Assembly (NCBI RefSeq): GCF_027887165.1
Contig: NC_077228.1
Span: forward strand, 179,544,499 to 179,608,498
Direction of reading: 5' to 3'
Source: Monodelphis domestica
Taxonomy: Eukaryota > Chordata > Mammalia > Didelphimorphia > Didelphidae
DNA length: 64,000 bases
Position numbers and translations under genes: made by a program. The notes below the pieces were generated by a model that saw nothing but the letters and a program-made list of their open reading frames with translations, did no database searches and was not told the origin of the DNA. Shown here one piece after another: positions 44,508 through 59,500 of this stretch. How positions within the stretch are numbered: position 1 is the stretch's first letter; every line of letters begins with the position of its first letter.

Positions 44508-47500
44508 CTGGAAAGATGAAAAATGAATACATGAAAGTGATATTCTTAGACTTGAGAGTGAAGGTTTTAAAGGGGAAAAAGTACCCTGAATTTCTTAGTA
44601 AAATGTAAGAAATGGAAAAGTAACACTTCCTACTTCAGAGAAATAGCATGGTCTAAGGTTAGGTAACAAAAACACAGGGCCCAAGAACTATAGGATTTGA
44701 CTGTAAATTCAATCTGTGTGTCTAAACAGTGTGCAAGGCTAGGTACTGATGCAAAATACTTGGTTATTGGTTCATCTATGAATTATTTTTTTAAAAAATT
44801 TTCTGTCATGCTACTTTCTTACTTTATTTTCTGTCTTAGTAACAACTATGACACAAAAGAGCAAGGGGTAGGCGACTGGGATTAAGTGACTTGCCCAGGA
44901 AGTGTTTGAGGTTGGATTTGAACCTAAGTCCTCCCACCTCCAAGTCTGGAGTCTAATACACTGTGCCACCTAGCTGCCTCTCTCTTCTATGCATTTTAAA
45001 AATATTATAGGACAAGAATAACACTATACTTTGGAGACTCCTGTTAGAAAAACTAAAATAATAAAGCTTGTCCCTTTTTTCATCTTTATAAAACTGCTGT
45101 GGAGATGAAATTCTTTTGTCAGGACAGAATGAATTCCTGTTTTCAACTCAAAAATGGGTGAGGTGAAAGTTAAATCCTATATTAGTACAATTACTAAAAC
45201 TGTCCTCACAGATTGGAAAGTTATTCAGCCATTAAAAATCATTTTTCCTTAAATAAAAGGCAATATTTCACAAGGTAAAAGAAGCATTTTACATGCCAAA
45301 AACAGACATGCAAAAAAGAAACCAGAATAGTAGCTATGTCATCTTTTTTAGTTCCAAAAACCATAGAAGTCATAGTTTTGTCATTCAAGAGAACTGCTAT
45401 GATGTAAGCTTAAGTATAACAAGAGCATGGAGGCCACTCACTAGTCTGGAAGTGCTTGGCACTTCAATAAAAATGCAGGCTTGATTGGATGGAGAAAATT
45501 GGTAAAACAAAATTAGCTAAGATGGACTTTTTGCATTCCTTTGTCCCTCAGGGCAAAATTCTAAAGCCAAAGTTCTATTCCAAACTAAACTGTTTTACTC
45601 ACCTTTTTGTTGCTTTAGATCTTCCTTGTTTTCCCATCTCTTTATTTCTTCCTCAGTCACTTCATGACGGGCCATACTGCTCAACTCATAGGCATCAAAT
45701 TGATATAATTTGGGGAGCAAATCTTTAACCCATTCATAGCGAATTGGGCACACAGTCTTCACATACATTTTAGAAGTAACCAAAACATCATGGAAAATGA
45801 TCCATTCGAGTTTGGATTCCTGATTATAGAGCTAAACAAAAGTATGTATTGAGAGAGAAAGAATTTTCCTGATTTTCTTTCCAACAACTCATAGTACTGG
45901 ATAACATGAGACTATTCTATGCTAGCAATTAAATATTTAAGACTTACAGCTTTTCTGAAGTCATTCAATGAATAGTTGACATTAGAATTTTTTCTTCATA
46001 GACACATATTAGATAGCATTACCTTTATAGCACTAAGTAATAAATTAATACAGATGCCAAATTTGTTTCTTAAAACAGAATAAAAGAGACAGAGACACAT
46101 TAGCAAAATAATTATTCTGGTTATTTTGGAGATTTAAGAAATAATTTACCGCTGAAGAAGGATGAATGTGTATTGGGGTTCCATGCCCATCCATTGTGCA
46201 AAATGTTCTTCCTACAGATCTGTAAGCACAATAAAAATTGTTCTACTAAATACACTTTGAATCATGATTATCAGACATCAGTGCAACACAAGAAGCAATA
46301 TATTGAATATTGCAATTAGCAACATTTTCTAAGGATGGATAAAAGGTTAAAAATAACTCTTTTATAATGGTTTACTTTGCTTCAAATGAACATTAGGCAT
46401 GAGCAATCCAATCAATAAATAATGCTTCTCCTTTTAAAAGGTATATCTGATCTTTGCTATTGTGAAGTCTGATACCAGTGAAAACACAGTTTCCTTAATT
46501 TAAAATTCCAATGCAAAAATTCTCACTGCTAGGTCTACATTACATTCCTTCTCAATTGTTATCCTTAGCCTAACTTTCAAAGCCCTCCAACAATCAGACA
46601 AATGTTTTAAAGTGGATTCCACAAAGTATACAACTTGTGAGTTTGACCTCTGAACTTGGCAGAATTCTTGTGCTGGTGGTTCATAAGAGAAGAAGTGATT
46701 ACTTGGAGTCAACTGCCAGATAAACGTCATTTCCTTTATTATTATCATTATAATATTTTTTATTGTTAGTTTTTTTTCTCATTCCCCCCCCCCCCCCTTT
46801 TTTAAAACCCTTACCTTCTACCTTGGAATCAATACCATGTATTGGTTCCAAGGTAGAAGAGTGGTAAAAGTTAGGCAATGGGGGTAAAGTGACTTGCCCA
46901 GGGTCACACGGCTCATTTCCTTTTTAACAGAATACTAGTCTGGTGAATCAGGGAAATGCTGCAGACACAAAACATTTGATGAATTCTCACATCTTGTAGA
47001 CAAGATGCACATTTTTTATGTTGATTAATGGATCAATGTAAAAATGAAAGGAGACATTTAGAGGCAAGCCACTAGGTTTTATCTATTATCCTGTTCTTTT
47101 CAACATCCTCATTAATGGCTTGAAGACAAGCATTATGAGACGTGCTTACCAAATATACAGGTAACATGAAGCATGGGGGATGGATAATGCATTAGCTGAA
47201 AGGATGAAGATATCAAAAAGCTGAACCTAACAGACTGTCATTTCATGAGAATATAAGTAAAATTTTGTACCTATGTTAAAAAAAAATAAACAGTATAAGC
47301 AAGAATAGGAGAGACACAGCTTTTTAACAGTTCCTATGAAAAAGCCTGAGGGATTTTGAGTTGAGCAGCTTCAATGAGTCAAACAGTATGATATAGTCGC
47401 CAAAAGAGCTAATGTGATCATATGCTGCTACATTAAAATGGGGCATCCAGAACAGGTGATAGTCCTCTAACTGTTGGCCAGATTATGTGCAACTTTGAGT

Positions 47501-50500
47501 GTCATATTTTAGGAAGGACATTGAACACTTGAAGGATGCCCAAAAGAGGGCAACTAAGATGATCCAAGGCCCAAGACAGCATTTTATGTGAGAAGGATCT
47601 GTCAAAAGTACTGAGTATTTTTAATCTGGAGATTTAAGGAAAGGAAAAAAGGGATAGATGCTCACATCTAAAGGAGTCTTTAGATGGAAGATAAGAAATG
47701 CAAACAATAAGTATAACACAGAAAGGCACAGGAAGTTTGATGGACTTAGACAAGAGTAAGATTACTTTTAAGTAGAAGGTAATCAGGGAAAAGGTGGTAT
47801 CTGAGCTGAGGCTTGAAGGAAAGGCAATATTTCAAAGGTAGAGAATGAAACTTCAGGTGGAATGAGTCTGAGCACATGTGAGGAGGCAAGAAAACCTTGT
47901 AAAACTGTTCAATGAATATATTTATTCAACGACTGATTCTGGAAAGGCCATTGACTTACTGTAATAATTTCTGTCTCAACTTTATTTGTAAAACAAATAT
48001 AGCAACACCAATACACATAACTAGGCAGGACCTTGTGACAAATAATCATAAAAATGACTATGAAGCACATTCTAAGTAAAAAAACAAACCAACAAACCAA
48101 CAGAAGAGCTTCTTTTTGTAATGGGAATATTTACAGAGTAGGAAGTTGTGGAGAGAAAAGGAAGAAAAAGAAGGACCAACTAAGCTACACTTTTCTGATA
48201 CAGTCTTACCAGCATGAAAATTATGAAGGAGCCCATTGCCATTACTTTGGAAGGTGTATCAAATACTGAACCTTCATCATTGTTCTCGATGGTGATGGTT
48301 CCTTTTAGCCATTTCTAAGCTTGCTGCTCACCTTCGTGCTACATTGGTGAAGTAGCCAGTGCACAAACATCTTCGTAAGATTTCATGTTTAGGTCCATCA
48401 TAATTTTCTCTTGGGAAATCAGGTTGCTGTATAAAGAATAGCAGTATAAGGTTAATCTTTAACAACTACTAGGAGTAATCCCTCATCTTAAAACTTTTTA
48501 AAAAGTTATTTCTTTATGCCACCTTTCCCTATGGTTTTGGCCTCTGGCTGTTCTTCCTTGTCCATCTTTCTTATCCATCATCCCTGGATATGACAACCTC
48601 TGCAATGGTGACCTTTCTAACTTGCTGTCCTCATAGTTTCTTTTCTTTTTTTTTTTAAACCCTTATCTTCCATATTAGAATCAATACTGTGTATTAGTTC
48701 CAAGGGAGAAGAGTGATAAGGGTTAGGCAATGGGGGTTAAGTGACTTGTTCAGGGTCACACAGCTAGAAAACATCTGAGGCCAAATTTGAACCCAGCACC
48801 TCCCATTTCTAGGTCTGGTTTTCAATCTACAGAGCTACCTAGCTCCCCCCACCCCCAAGACCTTGATAAACCTGTGACCTCCAAATTCATTTTCCTTTAC
48901 CTGTACACTAAGGTGGGTCATATCTTAGATCTCACCACCATGCAAAACTTTTATTTCCTACATCTCCTTTCTGACCACCCTTGTCATTCCTCTTCTCCCA
49001 TTCTCCTCCTTTCCATACATGGTATTTAACATCATCATGATTGCTAGTCATTCCATTCTGATTTCAAGGCCCAAGTCATCCTCATCATACTCCACCAATG
49101 GTCTCCATTCCTATTTGGAGAAGCCTGAAGCTCAGAGTGAACTTCCCTAGCTTCCCAATTCTATTCCTCTGTCAGTGTCCTCACTCATCCTTTCACCCTT
49201 TCTCAAGTCTCAGAAGAAGAGGCAGCCCTCACCCTTGGCAAGCCTCGACGCCTCCACCTATACATGACAACCAAACCCACCCTCTGTATAACCTTTTCCC
49301 AGAGGTACAGTCCTATATCTGCAAATGCCCGATGCATCTTTACCTGGGCATCCTCTTCCTCCTGAAGCCCTCTTTGTCCCTTCCTTCTCTGTTTTTATTC
49401 CTGGCACCCCCATCCTCCCAGTAAGACAAACTTTCCACGTTGGAGTCATCTTTGACTCTTCTGTCGGTCTCACTCCATACATCTAGCCGATGCTGAGGCC
49501 TGTTGTCTTTCCCTTTACCAACTCTCTCATATCTGGGCCATGCCCTGTCTTCCCTTTGCTACCATCTTCATAGCCTTTCTCTTTCTTCTTAGACTACTTT
49601 CACAGCTTCAAACCTGTCTTCCTATTAAAATCTGTTCTTCATACTGCTGCCTGGGAAACGTCCCACCCTCCAATCATGTCAGTCCGTTTCTCAGTTACTG
49701 ATACTGACAGCGAACACTGATGGAGTTTGATGGTTTACGAAGCGCTTTACAGCCATCATCTCAACGAGCCTCACAACTCTGTCAGACAAGGGCTACTCTC
49801 CTCTCATTTCACAGACACTGAAGCTGAGGCTGGGAGAAGTTAAGGGACACTCAGGCCACCCAGCTGAGGAAGTGTTTGAGGCAAGATCTGAATTCAGGTT
49901 TTCCTGTTTCCAAGGTCAGCACTCTATCCACTATGCACCTAGCTGCCAAGCTGCCTACTTAATCAAGTATACATCTTGGTATTAATGGTTTTCCATTGTC
50001 TTATCTTCTTATAGTACTTATCTCTTCTTATACTTCTGTCTTAGAACTGATACTAAGACAGAAAGGTTTAAAAAAGAAGATCCAAGTTGCACATCTTCCC
50101 TGATACTTCCCTTCTAATCTCACCTCTCATGTGAAAGTTCCCTCTTTCAAATTCTTTCAGGACTTTGCCTGGATCTGTCCTTTATATTTAAATCATCTCT
50201 CTCTCTGTGTCTCTGTCTGTCTGTCTGTCTGTCTCTCCATCTCTCTCTCTCAAACCCTTACCTTCTGTCTTAGAGAATCAATACTGTCTATTGGTTCTAA
50301 GGCAGAAGAGTGGTAAGGGCTAGGCAATGGGGGTTAAGTGACTTGCCCAGGGTCACACAGTTGTGAAGTATCTGAAGCTACATTTGAACCCAGGCCGACT
50401 CTCAATCCACCGAGCTACCTAGTTGTCCCCATCTCATTTTCTTTTATATTACTGTTACCTAGGTACTTGTGTCTTCTACTTTTTGCCATTGGATTATAAA

Positions 50501-53500
50501 CTCACTAAAAGTCAGGTTTATTTCATTTCTAGCTCTATAACCCCAGCATCAAGCATAGTGTCATGTAGGAGGTAGTGAATAAAAATTTGTCAAATTGGGA
50601 TTCTCTCCCAATGGATCTTTTAAAAATGTTAACAAGGCAAATAGTCTTGCTACAGAGTAGCACTGAGTGGTGGAAATTATCCCGAGGAATTGTCAATCCC
50701 TGATGCTTGAAGAACCTGAAATACATCCCATCCAAGACAGACACAAAGGGATAGTGCCTGAAGGAAAGCACTTCAGTGGTCACCTGCTTTAGTTTCCTGA
50801 TTATCTCTCGAAGCTGACCTTCCACACGGAATGCAGATTGTAAGCACCTCCAGTGGATCCAATATCTCTGACACCAGGTAGGAGGAGATGTGCTGTGAAA
50901 GCAAATATTGGCATGGTGAAAGAATGCCTAGAAGTGAAAGGCAACTAACATTTCTCATTGCTTTGAAGCATTGAGGATCTGAGTTTTCATCTGGGTGGTT
51001 ACTATCTTCACTGAGGCATGTCACAACCTTCTATGATTTAAAAAATGGTCTCTGAAAGTTGCTCTGCCTGAAATGTCCACTACCCTGCGGCTGACCTGTC
51101 TCTCCAAACCTAGCTGAGTTGCTGGTTCTCAGATTATAGCCGCCATCCTGTTCATCCCCAGGCTTGGAAGAACCTTCCATGGCTCGGGTACTAGAATCAC
51201 CTCCAGGCCATGACAAGGAGCCAGATTGGGGGTTTAGTGAAAGGTTATCTACGCTATATGTGAAAAGATGGAAACCAGTCATCTGTAGGATCAGCCTGTA
51301 TCAAAGCTGGCAGATGGCACCTGCTCATGGAGAGGAAAAACGTGTTTCAGAGATTAACAACAAACTATGTCAATTAAAAACACATTCATGGAGTTAAAAA
51401 ACAACAACAAACCCATTAATTTTTATAAATAGGGCAGTTTCATTGTACAGATGGACTTGTCATATACACAGTGCATTGAAGCATTTTGTTATTCCAGACA
51501 ACTTACTATGTAGAATGCTAAGAACCCACCAATACAAAAAAAAAAAAGCATGTGTAAATGTATACCCCAAGAAAGACCATTTTGCCCCAATAATTTTAAG
51601 CCTTCTTTTACATACCTCGATTTGCACTGTTCAAAGATTACAGCTAGAGTTGCAAAGTCATTGAATCCACCAGCTTGGGACGACAGTTCCTGGTGTCTCA
51701 GCTCTGCCTCTTTTTGTTTCTCTGCTTCCCCTAGGGAAAAGCCAAGTGGGGTGAGAGCTGAGGCCCCTTGGCTTGGAGGGCTTCCATTCGTTCACTCTGC
51801 CTAGCCAAACTGACCGAAAATCTAGGACCAGAGCTTAAAAGGAGGTGGAGAAACAGGTCTCATTCTTTTGGAAAGGCTTTTGGTTTCATTCCCCTTCTGT
51901 ATCAGTGAAACCGTCCTAGAAGTCAGCTCATCTTAAACCACTGAGGCAGCATCCGGATCGTTTCACCTCTGCTCCATTACTGTTTCCACCCTCTTAAGCA
52001 TTATGACAGCTTTGCCTGGCTTCAGGCATGAGATGGGAGAAGAAACAAAAGCAGATAGAAACAACATTTCAAGGTAGGCTGTTTGCCTCTGGCACCTTTC
52101 CCTATACATACCCTTTTTAATACCCCAACTCCTCTCCCACAGTTCACCCAGAATCGGAGTGCCCTGGTGCTGTCCTCTGACAATACAAAGTCTTTCTACT
52201 ACAGCAGCCCTCCTCCAAGAGCCCCATTAACCAAGAGCCCCTCTTGATGTTTTCTCCCTTCATGATAAAATTCTCATTCTTCTCTGTATGCATCTCAACC
52301 AAGTGGAAGGAGGACAGCAATCTGATTAAACTAATCCATGCTAAGGTTCGAGTCCTCTCATTTTGGGCTTTGGGAAGGCCTTTCGGCTGCTGATACCTGG
52401 TAGTGACTCAGGGAAACAGCTCTAGATGGAGGAAACAATAGTAGCTGGTGCTTTAAAAAAAAAGGCTGGAGCCTCTTATGGATAGAATCAGCACATAAAG
52501 TATTGTGCCCTCAAAATGACCTAGGTTCCAGCAACCTTCACTGCCAAACCTATCACTCAGGCTGCATCTTTGTGACTGGGTTTTCTCCTTCAAGGCTGGC
52601 CATGTTCATTTTAACTGTATACAAATGTTTCAGAAAGATGGGAGAAAATAATTTGCCTTGTTTTAGAGACAAACTTGCTAGGCTATGAATGACTAATAGC
52701 CATCCTCCCATCTCTCCCGGTGGGTTCTGTTTATTAATCCAAGTAAATCTAATAGATGGAATTTCAGGAAGCCAGGGAAATATTTCAGTGCAAGGAGACT
52801 GAGCGGTCTCTGTGAAGGGGGGAAGGGTGGGTACTGCTAAACAGGAGTGGGAAGAGATTCAGGGATTCTGCATAATGCAGTATCTTGCAGCACACTTCAC
52901 CTTGCTCTTAAAATACTCTTCTATATCCTTGGTGAATAACAGGTGAGTTGTCCCTTTTTCATCCCTTTTCACGCTACTGTATTTGCAATTTTCTTCAGTT
53001 AAAAAAAATTCCCCTCCCCCCAGGCATTTTATTTTCAGTTCTAGCCGGTGGAAATAAGTAGATGCTGGTGAACTGGAGCAGCTGCAGTGGCAGCAAAACC
53101 AGGCTAGAACTGCTGAATTCTTCCGAGTCATCAGTCAATTCTATCACAATCAATAGTGGAAAGGGCTTTGCAGAGAACGTTTTAGTAATGCAAACATTCA
53201 GCAGAGACAAAGGAGCAGGCCATCCAGGTTGCAATATTACCTTTAGGGACCCTGGTCTTTGTTTCTAAAGCTCCCACAAAGGAACACACAGTGTCTAGCC
53301 TTAGATGGGTGATGGAAGAACTCCACATTATTTTGGTTATAGATTTCCTCAACCAAATCATGATTTCCAGTAAAATGAAAACATCCTTTCATAACAGCCT
53401 CTGCACCTCTTTTTGCTTCCTCAACTTAATATCTGCATTAGTCCTTACTGAATAAGCAGCTGACTACTGCAAGACAGAGATTGGGGCAAGGGACCAAGCT

Positions 53501-56500
53501 TTAAAAGGGTCATTTTATTTCTCAGACTGGCCCATAATTTTCCAATGTATGGATAGGGAGTCTACATATCACCTCATTTTGACTATGGGAAAAACATAAA
53601 TACAACATAGCTAGTCTAAAATCACCAAGACCTAACTCAGACAAGATTTCACAAATTAAAAGTTTGCAAAGCCTTTATATCTGTAAAGAGACCTTAAATT
53701 GTACTTGCAAAAAGTTTAACAGTTGATAACAGACTGTGGAACACTGGGGAGAAATAAGACCTCAGTAGATCCCAAGGAAGGAAGGAAGGAAGGAAGGAAG
53801 GAAAGAAAAAAGGTAGGAAGGAAAGAGGAAAGGAAGGAGAAAGCACTAAAAAGGGAAGGAAAAGCAAAGAAAAGAAAGGAAAGAAGAGAAGAAAAAAAGG
53901 AAAGGATAATGGGACTGTATTATACAGCAGCTTTATTTATTTATTTATTTATTTCTGAGTTCCAGACTCAAGATGACAAAGACCTGGGATAGAACTGCAG
54001 AGAAAGGTGTCAGTTCCTTAGTATCCCCTATAGAAAGAAAAGGTCATTCACACCACTTACAGGCATAGCTTGACATTCAGTTCTACAGGAATAAACAAAG
54101 GATCTCTGAGCATTTCTGGGTCATAATCTTATATAATCAAGGTTATTCTGCCTCTGTTGTCTCTTTTGTCTATTAGCACAGTTAACATCAAAGGTAAGTG
54201 TCCTTCAGGAGACAGAAATCCTCCAGCTCAACCTTATCCTCTGAATTTACAAAAAAAAAAAAATTTTAAAAATAAAATAAACCTCTGCAGCCCTCAGCTA
54301 CTACAGTGAAGATCTCAAAAAAGAACCTCCAGGATCTAAGAACCCTGTCAACTGTTTCCAGATCACAAAAACACAAACAGTAGCAAATGGGAACAAGAAA
54401 GACAGGAAAATATTCTTGCTTTATCACTTTATTTGTCCACATAAACTTGGATAATATAATAGAAATTATTATTAAAATTATCAGTGTGGGATCTAATTTA
54501 AATGCTACAACTTTTTAAACAAATTTTGAGAATAAGAAACTACTGATTTCATTCACCTACTACAAAGACATAAATGTGGAAACTTTCTTTGCTTTTGATC
54601 CGTTTGAAATTTTCTATGTTAAGTATCTTTAACTCAAGCATTTTAGAATGCAATTGACACTATTAAGTTCTACCCCCTACAGAGCTCTATATTAGAAAAG
54701 GGATGGGGGAACACGGGAAGGGAAAGGGAAAGGGAAATGAAAGCATGCCTTTCTAAACCTTGTGGTTTATTTGTAAAGATTCCTAACTTCATGGGGGATG
54801 GGGGTGTTGAGGGAGTCCTTCCACTCAAGTAGATACAATCTCTCCGTGCAGTAGCAAAGTCTTCATGAGTTTGCTTGAGCAAGGAAAAATTCCTGACCTG
54901 GTGGCCCCTCTGAACCTAGCCAGGGGTGGCACAAATTACTTGGTGGTGGAAGGGAAGTGCCATTGTTATACAAAAGCTGATAGAAGTTGACAAAAATTTC
55001 CTAACAGGTCAATATAAAACTGACATATCAGCAAAAGCTATGTTGAGAATGACATAAAAAAAAGGAGGTCTTTATGGAAATCTGGGAGAAGGTACCCTGA
55101 AGGCAGAGCACCTACAAGTTTCCCAAAGCAATCATTTATTACCTAAAGAGCTGAAGGGCTGAACTCCCTTTCCTACTGATTCAGCAAAATGGAGTTAATA
55201 CATTACTTATAGACCACAATAAGGCAAAGGTCTTCTATACTACTTTCCTTTACCAAGCCAAGCAAATAAAAACCTTTCGGCCAGAAACATTCCAAAGATC
55301 CTGTGGCCAAAGGATAACACGAGTTGGCAGCCTTTCACCTCAGCGATCTGCCCAATATGGTTCTGTCTGTATACCCAGTGGGCATTTAAATGCTCAGTGG
55401 ACTGTTAAACCAAAGCACTGTTTTAGGATTATATGGAGCCCACACAAATGCAGGCAGCATTCATGATGGGCCCGGCACCCTCTGGTGATCAGGACACATA
55501 AGAGATATGTGGGGAGTTTTGCTCCCAGCATTAGCCCCATGGACCCCTCTCCTACCCTATCCTCCAACTTCTTCCCTCTTCATTATATAGATGTTATTTT
55601 CCTGCTGAAGCAGTTTGAGAGTTTTTGTTATTTCTTGCTCTATGTTTAAGAGGTGAATAGAACTCATGCAACTTTTCTCAGAGCACTTCATAATGCTACT
55701 CGTTCTTGTTATCAATGAACGATTAAGGAGAAATAGCTGTCTAATCTCTAGTTTTAAAAGAAAATGCAGTTAAGTGTTACCTGGGAGAACACGTGTTCTG
55801 AAATATTTATTGGAGATGAGATTAGAGTTTCTGCCATTGGGTAACTAGAGACTTGGGAGGGAGTAATGGTGAAGTTTGAAAGGTCCAGCTCTCTGAACAC
55901 CGTCCACAGGTCACCCACCTTCTAAGAACCACACAGACAAGTCTCCCAGAGTGGTGGCAAAGTTTAATGAGTTGGAGTCTACAGTTTATAGGGTAAATGA
56001 TGTAGGTAAAGGGATTAGGTAAGCTTCATACAGAAACAATGATAAGTGATGATTCACAAGATAAGGATAAAGGAAATGAGCTACTTCAGTGATTTCAACA
56101 GGAGTTTCTATAGGTAGTAGATTAATATGTCAATGGGTGACTCCCTAGTTAGGCTTCCCATGGAATTCTTGCGCCAGTGATTCCTGGCAGATCATCTGGT
56201 AACTTGGGAGAAAAATGGATTGAGTTCATGCTGAGGGGAAAGAAAAGCTACATGTCTTACGGGTTCACTCTCACTACTGGGGGCTATAGAAGCTTACCTC
56301 CTAAGTATCAAAAACGGCTGCCAGTCAAACAGACGTAGAATGAAGCATGGCCTTATTTCCAGACAGGACCAATGTCTTGGTTTGATGGAACAAATGGGCC
56401 ATTTTTCCATTGGTCATCTTGTGTCTTAACTATGTGACCAACACACACTAATGTTAAAATAAGGGTTACTGATTTAAAGAGAAGTATTGGGGGAGAGGGG

Positions 56501-59500
56501 CGTCAAAAAAATTGCTAGATATGACAAGCTATTCTCCTCCAATATGATTCTGGATCCAGGTTAGTGTTCTATTTGATTGTGGGCCCAGCTTGTTGCTAAT
56601 CTGCAGTGTATAAGCCATGTGTTGAGGGACTAGCTTTATGGGTTGTCTATTCAATTCCATGTCATAGTCTAGACAATAGACATTCTTTATCTGCTTACCT
56701 GAAAAGAAAGGTAAAACAGGACTGCACTATGTAGCATCTTTCTTTGGTTTTTGAGGACCAGATTCAAGATTACAAAGACCTAGGAACTAGAACCTAAGAA
56801 AAAAAGTGCTATGTCCCTAGCCCTGCCTCTGTAATATATCTGATAATGTCACTCCTCTACTCAAAAATCTTCAGTGACTCCCTAGTGCCTGCCAAAAATA
56901 TTCAAACTCATTAGCTTGGCCCTCAAGGCAACCTGGTGTAAATCTATGATTCTAATCTTATCTTATGCTACTCCCTTCTACATTCTTTACATTTTAGCCA
57001 AACTGGACTAATTCTTGGACATCCAAAGCACCTTGCCATTTAACTCATATAGTTCCTCATGCCTGAAATTGGTTGTTACTCCTCCCCCTTAATATTAAAT
57101 ATAGTACCTGTAATTTGATATCTATATCCTAGGAAGAGCCAAAAATAAAAAGTTCAGATAGGAAAGTTAGATCTTTCAGTCCCCTCCTGCATTTATCACA
57201 CCAAGTACTGCTTGGATTAGCTTCTCCAAAAAGCTATTCAGTAGGTAGGTAACTTGTGAGCATGAGAAGAGATAGGGAACCCCTTCTACTGTCAAGATAA
57301 CAACTCATCTATAACACAGTAGCCAATTAATTCCTAGGAAATTGTTTAAGGCACATGGGATTAAGGAGATATGTCTAGGATCTCATAATTTTAATGTACC
57401 AGAAGTAGGATTTGAATTTAAATGCTACTGAAACTCCAAATTATTCACTATCCAATGTAGCCTGACTTCCAAACAAAGGTTTACACAAATGTACTCAGCC
57501 CAATAAACACGCAAATTAAAGTCACCTCAAAAATATTAAAATTGCTGGAGATGTTCCTAGAACTATTTCCCTTTATTTTATTCTAATGACAGGTTAATTT
57601 ACAGGTTAAACTGTATTTAATGACAGTTAAAACAGAAATGAATTCTTACCAGGCCGAATGAAGACATTTTCTACAGACAGCATTGCTGCTATTGGAAGCA
57701 GGAGATCTTCACAACCCCAAAAAGCAGCTTTTAGGATAGCCCGGGTCAAATTTGGAGAGAGGGGAAACTCTGCCATTGATAAACCCAGTTTTGTCACATG
57801 GCCACTCCTTAACAGAAGGAAAAAGTCCTTAAGTTATTTTGTTGTAGGGTAAGTCATATTTGTAATGAATATCTTTCAGGACAAATGAGATGTCATTTTT
57901 TAAACATCCTACAGAGAACATCTAGTTGAAGATAACTAACAAATTACCCAGGTAGAGAAACCTTTAACTAGCATACCTTTATTTAGGCAGCTTTAAACAA
58001 AGCTAGATATCCATATGTAAGCAGAAAGTACTTTTAAAAAACTTCAGATTTTATTTTATTTAAATCTATATTCTCTCCCTCCCTATCTTTCCATTCAGAG
58101 AGCAAAATAAATAAGTGGATGCAAAAAACTCCAACAAAGAAACAACAATTAAAAACTCATTACAAACACAGTCAAGCAAAACAAATTTCCACATTAGTTA
58201 AGTGAAAAAAGCCTCCCTTTGGATTCTATGTCCATTACCTCCCTTATTAGTCTTCTGGAATGTGGTTGGTCATTGTGTTAATCAGAGTGCAGAAAGCACT
58301 TCTAATAAGAAACTATACTCTAGGTCTACCTTTCTAACATACTCCAGTCTCTTTAAGGCAAAGAGAAACAGGTTAAGCCAAGCTTTGATTCTGCTAATTA
58401 AGAGTGCTTCCAAATTGCTTTTCTGCCTTTTTTGTTCTTTGATGTTTTTGCCCATTTTTTTCCTGAATCTCCAGTATTTAGCACATAGTAAATGCTTAAT
58501 AAATGCTTGTTGATCAACTGTGGGCCATTGGTTTGAAATTTAAATTCTTAAGAATTCTGGAATGTCATTCAACAGCCACTTGTTAGCAGTAAAGATATTT
58601 AAGCAAAGACTTAAGAGGACTGTGACCTGGCTAACTATAGGGCCAATACTATTAAGACATGAAGAGTGAAGACAGTGGGGGGTGAGACAGAGTTGGAGTG
58701 GCTAGAAGCTACAGTATAGAGGCAGGAAGGGTTAGTGAAGCAGAAGAAGGGTTGGGATAAGAGAACAAATTATTGAACCCAGTTAATTAACAATTTACTG
58801 AACCCAGTTAAAACCATGATAAATAAAATTTTCTTCTTACCTATTGATTGCATCGCATTGATAGAGATGTTTAAGAGCCTCTAAAATAAGTTTCTCATCA
58901 GGCCGTTCCAAATAGGGAAACCTAAGTATGTAAATGAGATGCAAAAAGAGGTTACATTGCTTGAGAGGGTTACAATCTCAAGCCCAGTTGCACAAGTCAA
59001 CTTCTTTTGAAAATTTAGGATTAGGAGAAAAAAATATCTTCAATAAAATCTGCTTCTGGACTTTCTCATCTTCCTGCATACCCTTTTCTACCCATCCAAA
59101 TCTTATCCATCCTTCAAAGCTTGACTTGAGCTCTACCTCTTTCAGAAATCTTTTATAGTCTTACTAAGCCACACATTTCCCCCCCTTTTCTGAACTCCTC
59201 TTGTTTTGTGTTTAAAGACTCTTAAATTGGAAAGGAATTTAGAAGCCAGTAGTTTAACTTCCTACCCAAAGCAAGAATTTGCTTGATTAACATGTGTTAT
59301 GGATGGCCAGTCAGTCTCTCTAAATATTTCCAGTAACAGTAGGTCCAAGAGACATGGGAATAGCAGTGCCCCAGACCAATGGCCCTGCTTTGGGCCTAGT
59401 CACTCTGCATCATCTATCTAGGATAGCAACTCCCGAGAATGGTCAATCAATCAATAAACATTGATTAAGCTCCAAGTATTTGCCAGACCCTTGTGCTATG

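Noticed and set aside
49098-49424. 108-codon plus-strand frame in a DHX40 intron
   Set aside because: It falls in an L2 3' region and has no domain or conserved start.
50535-50825. 96-codon minus-strand frame taken as one exon
   Set aside because: Only its first residues (to KLKQ at 50784) are coding. A GT donor follows and the rest is intron.
52859-53234. Two overlapping minus-strand frames considered as a DHX40 exon
   Set aside because: The neighbouring DHX40 exons already join in phase, and the residues do not match the helicase family.
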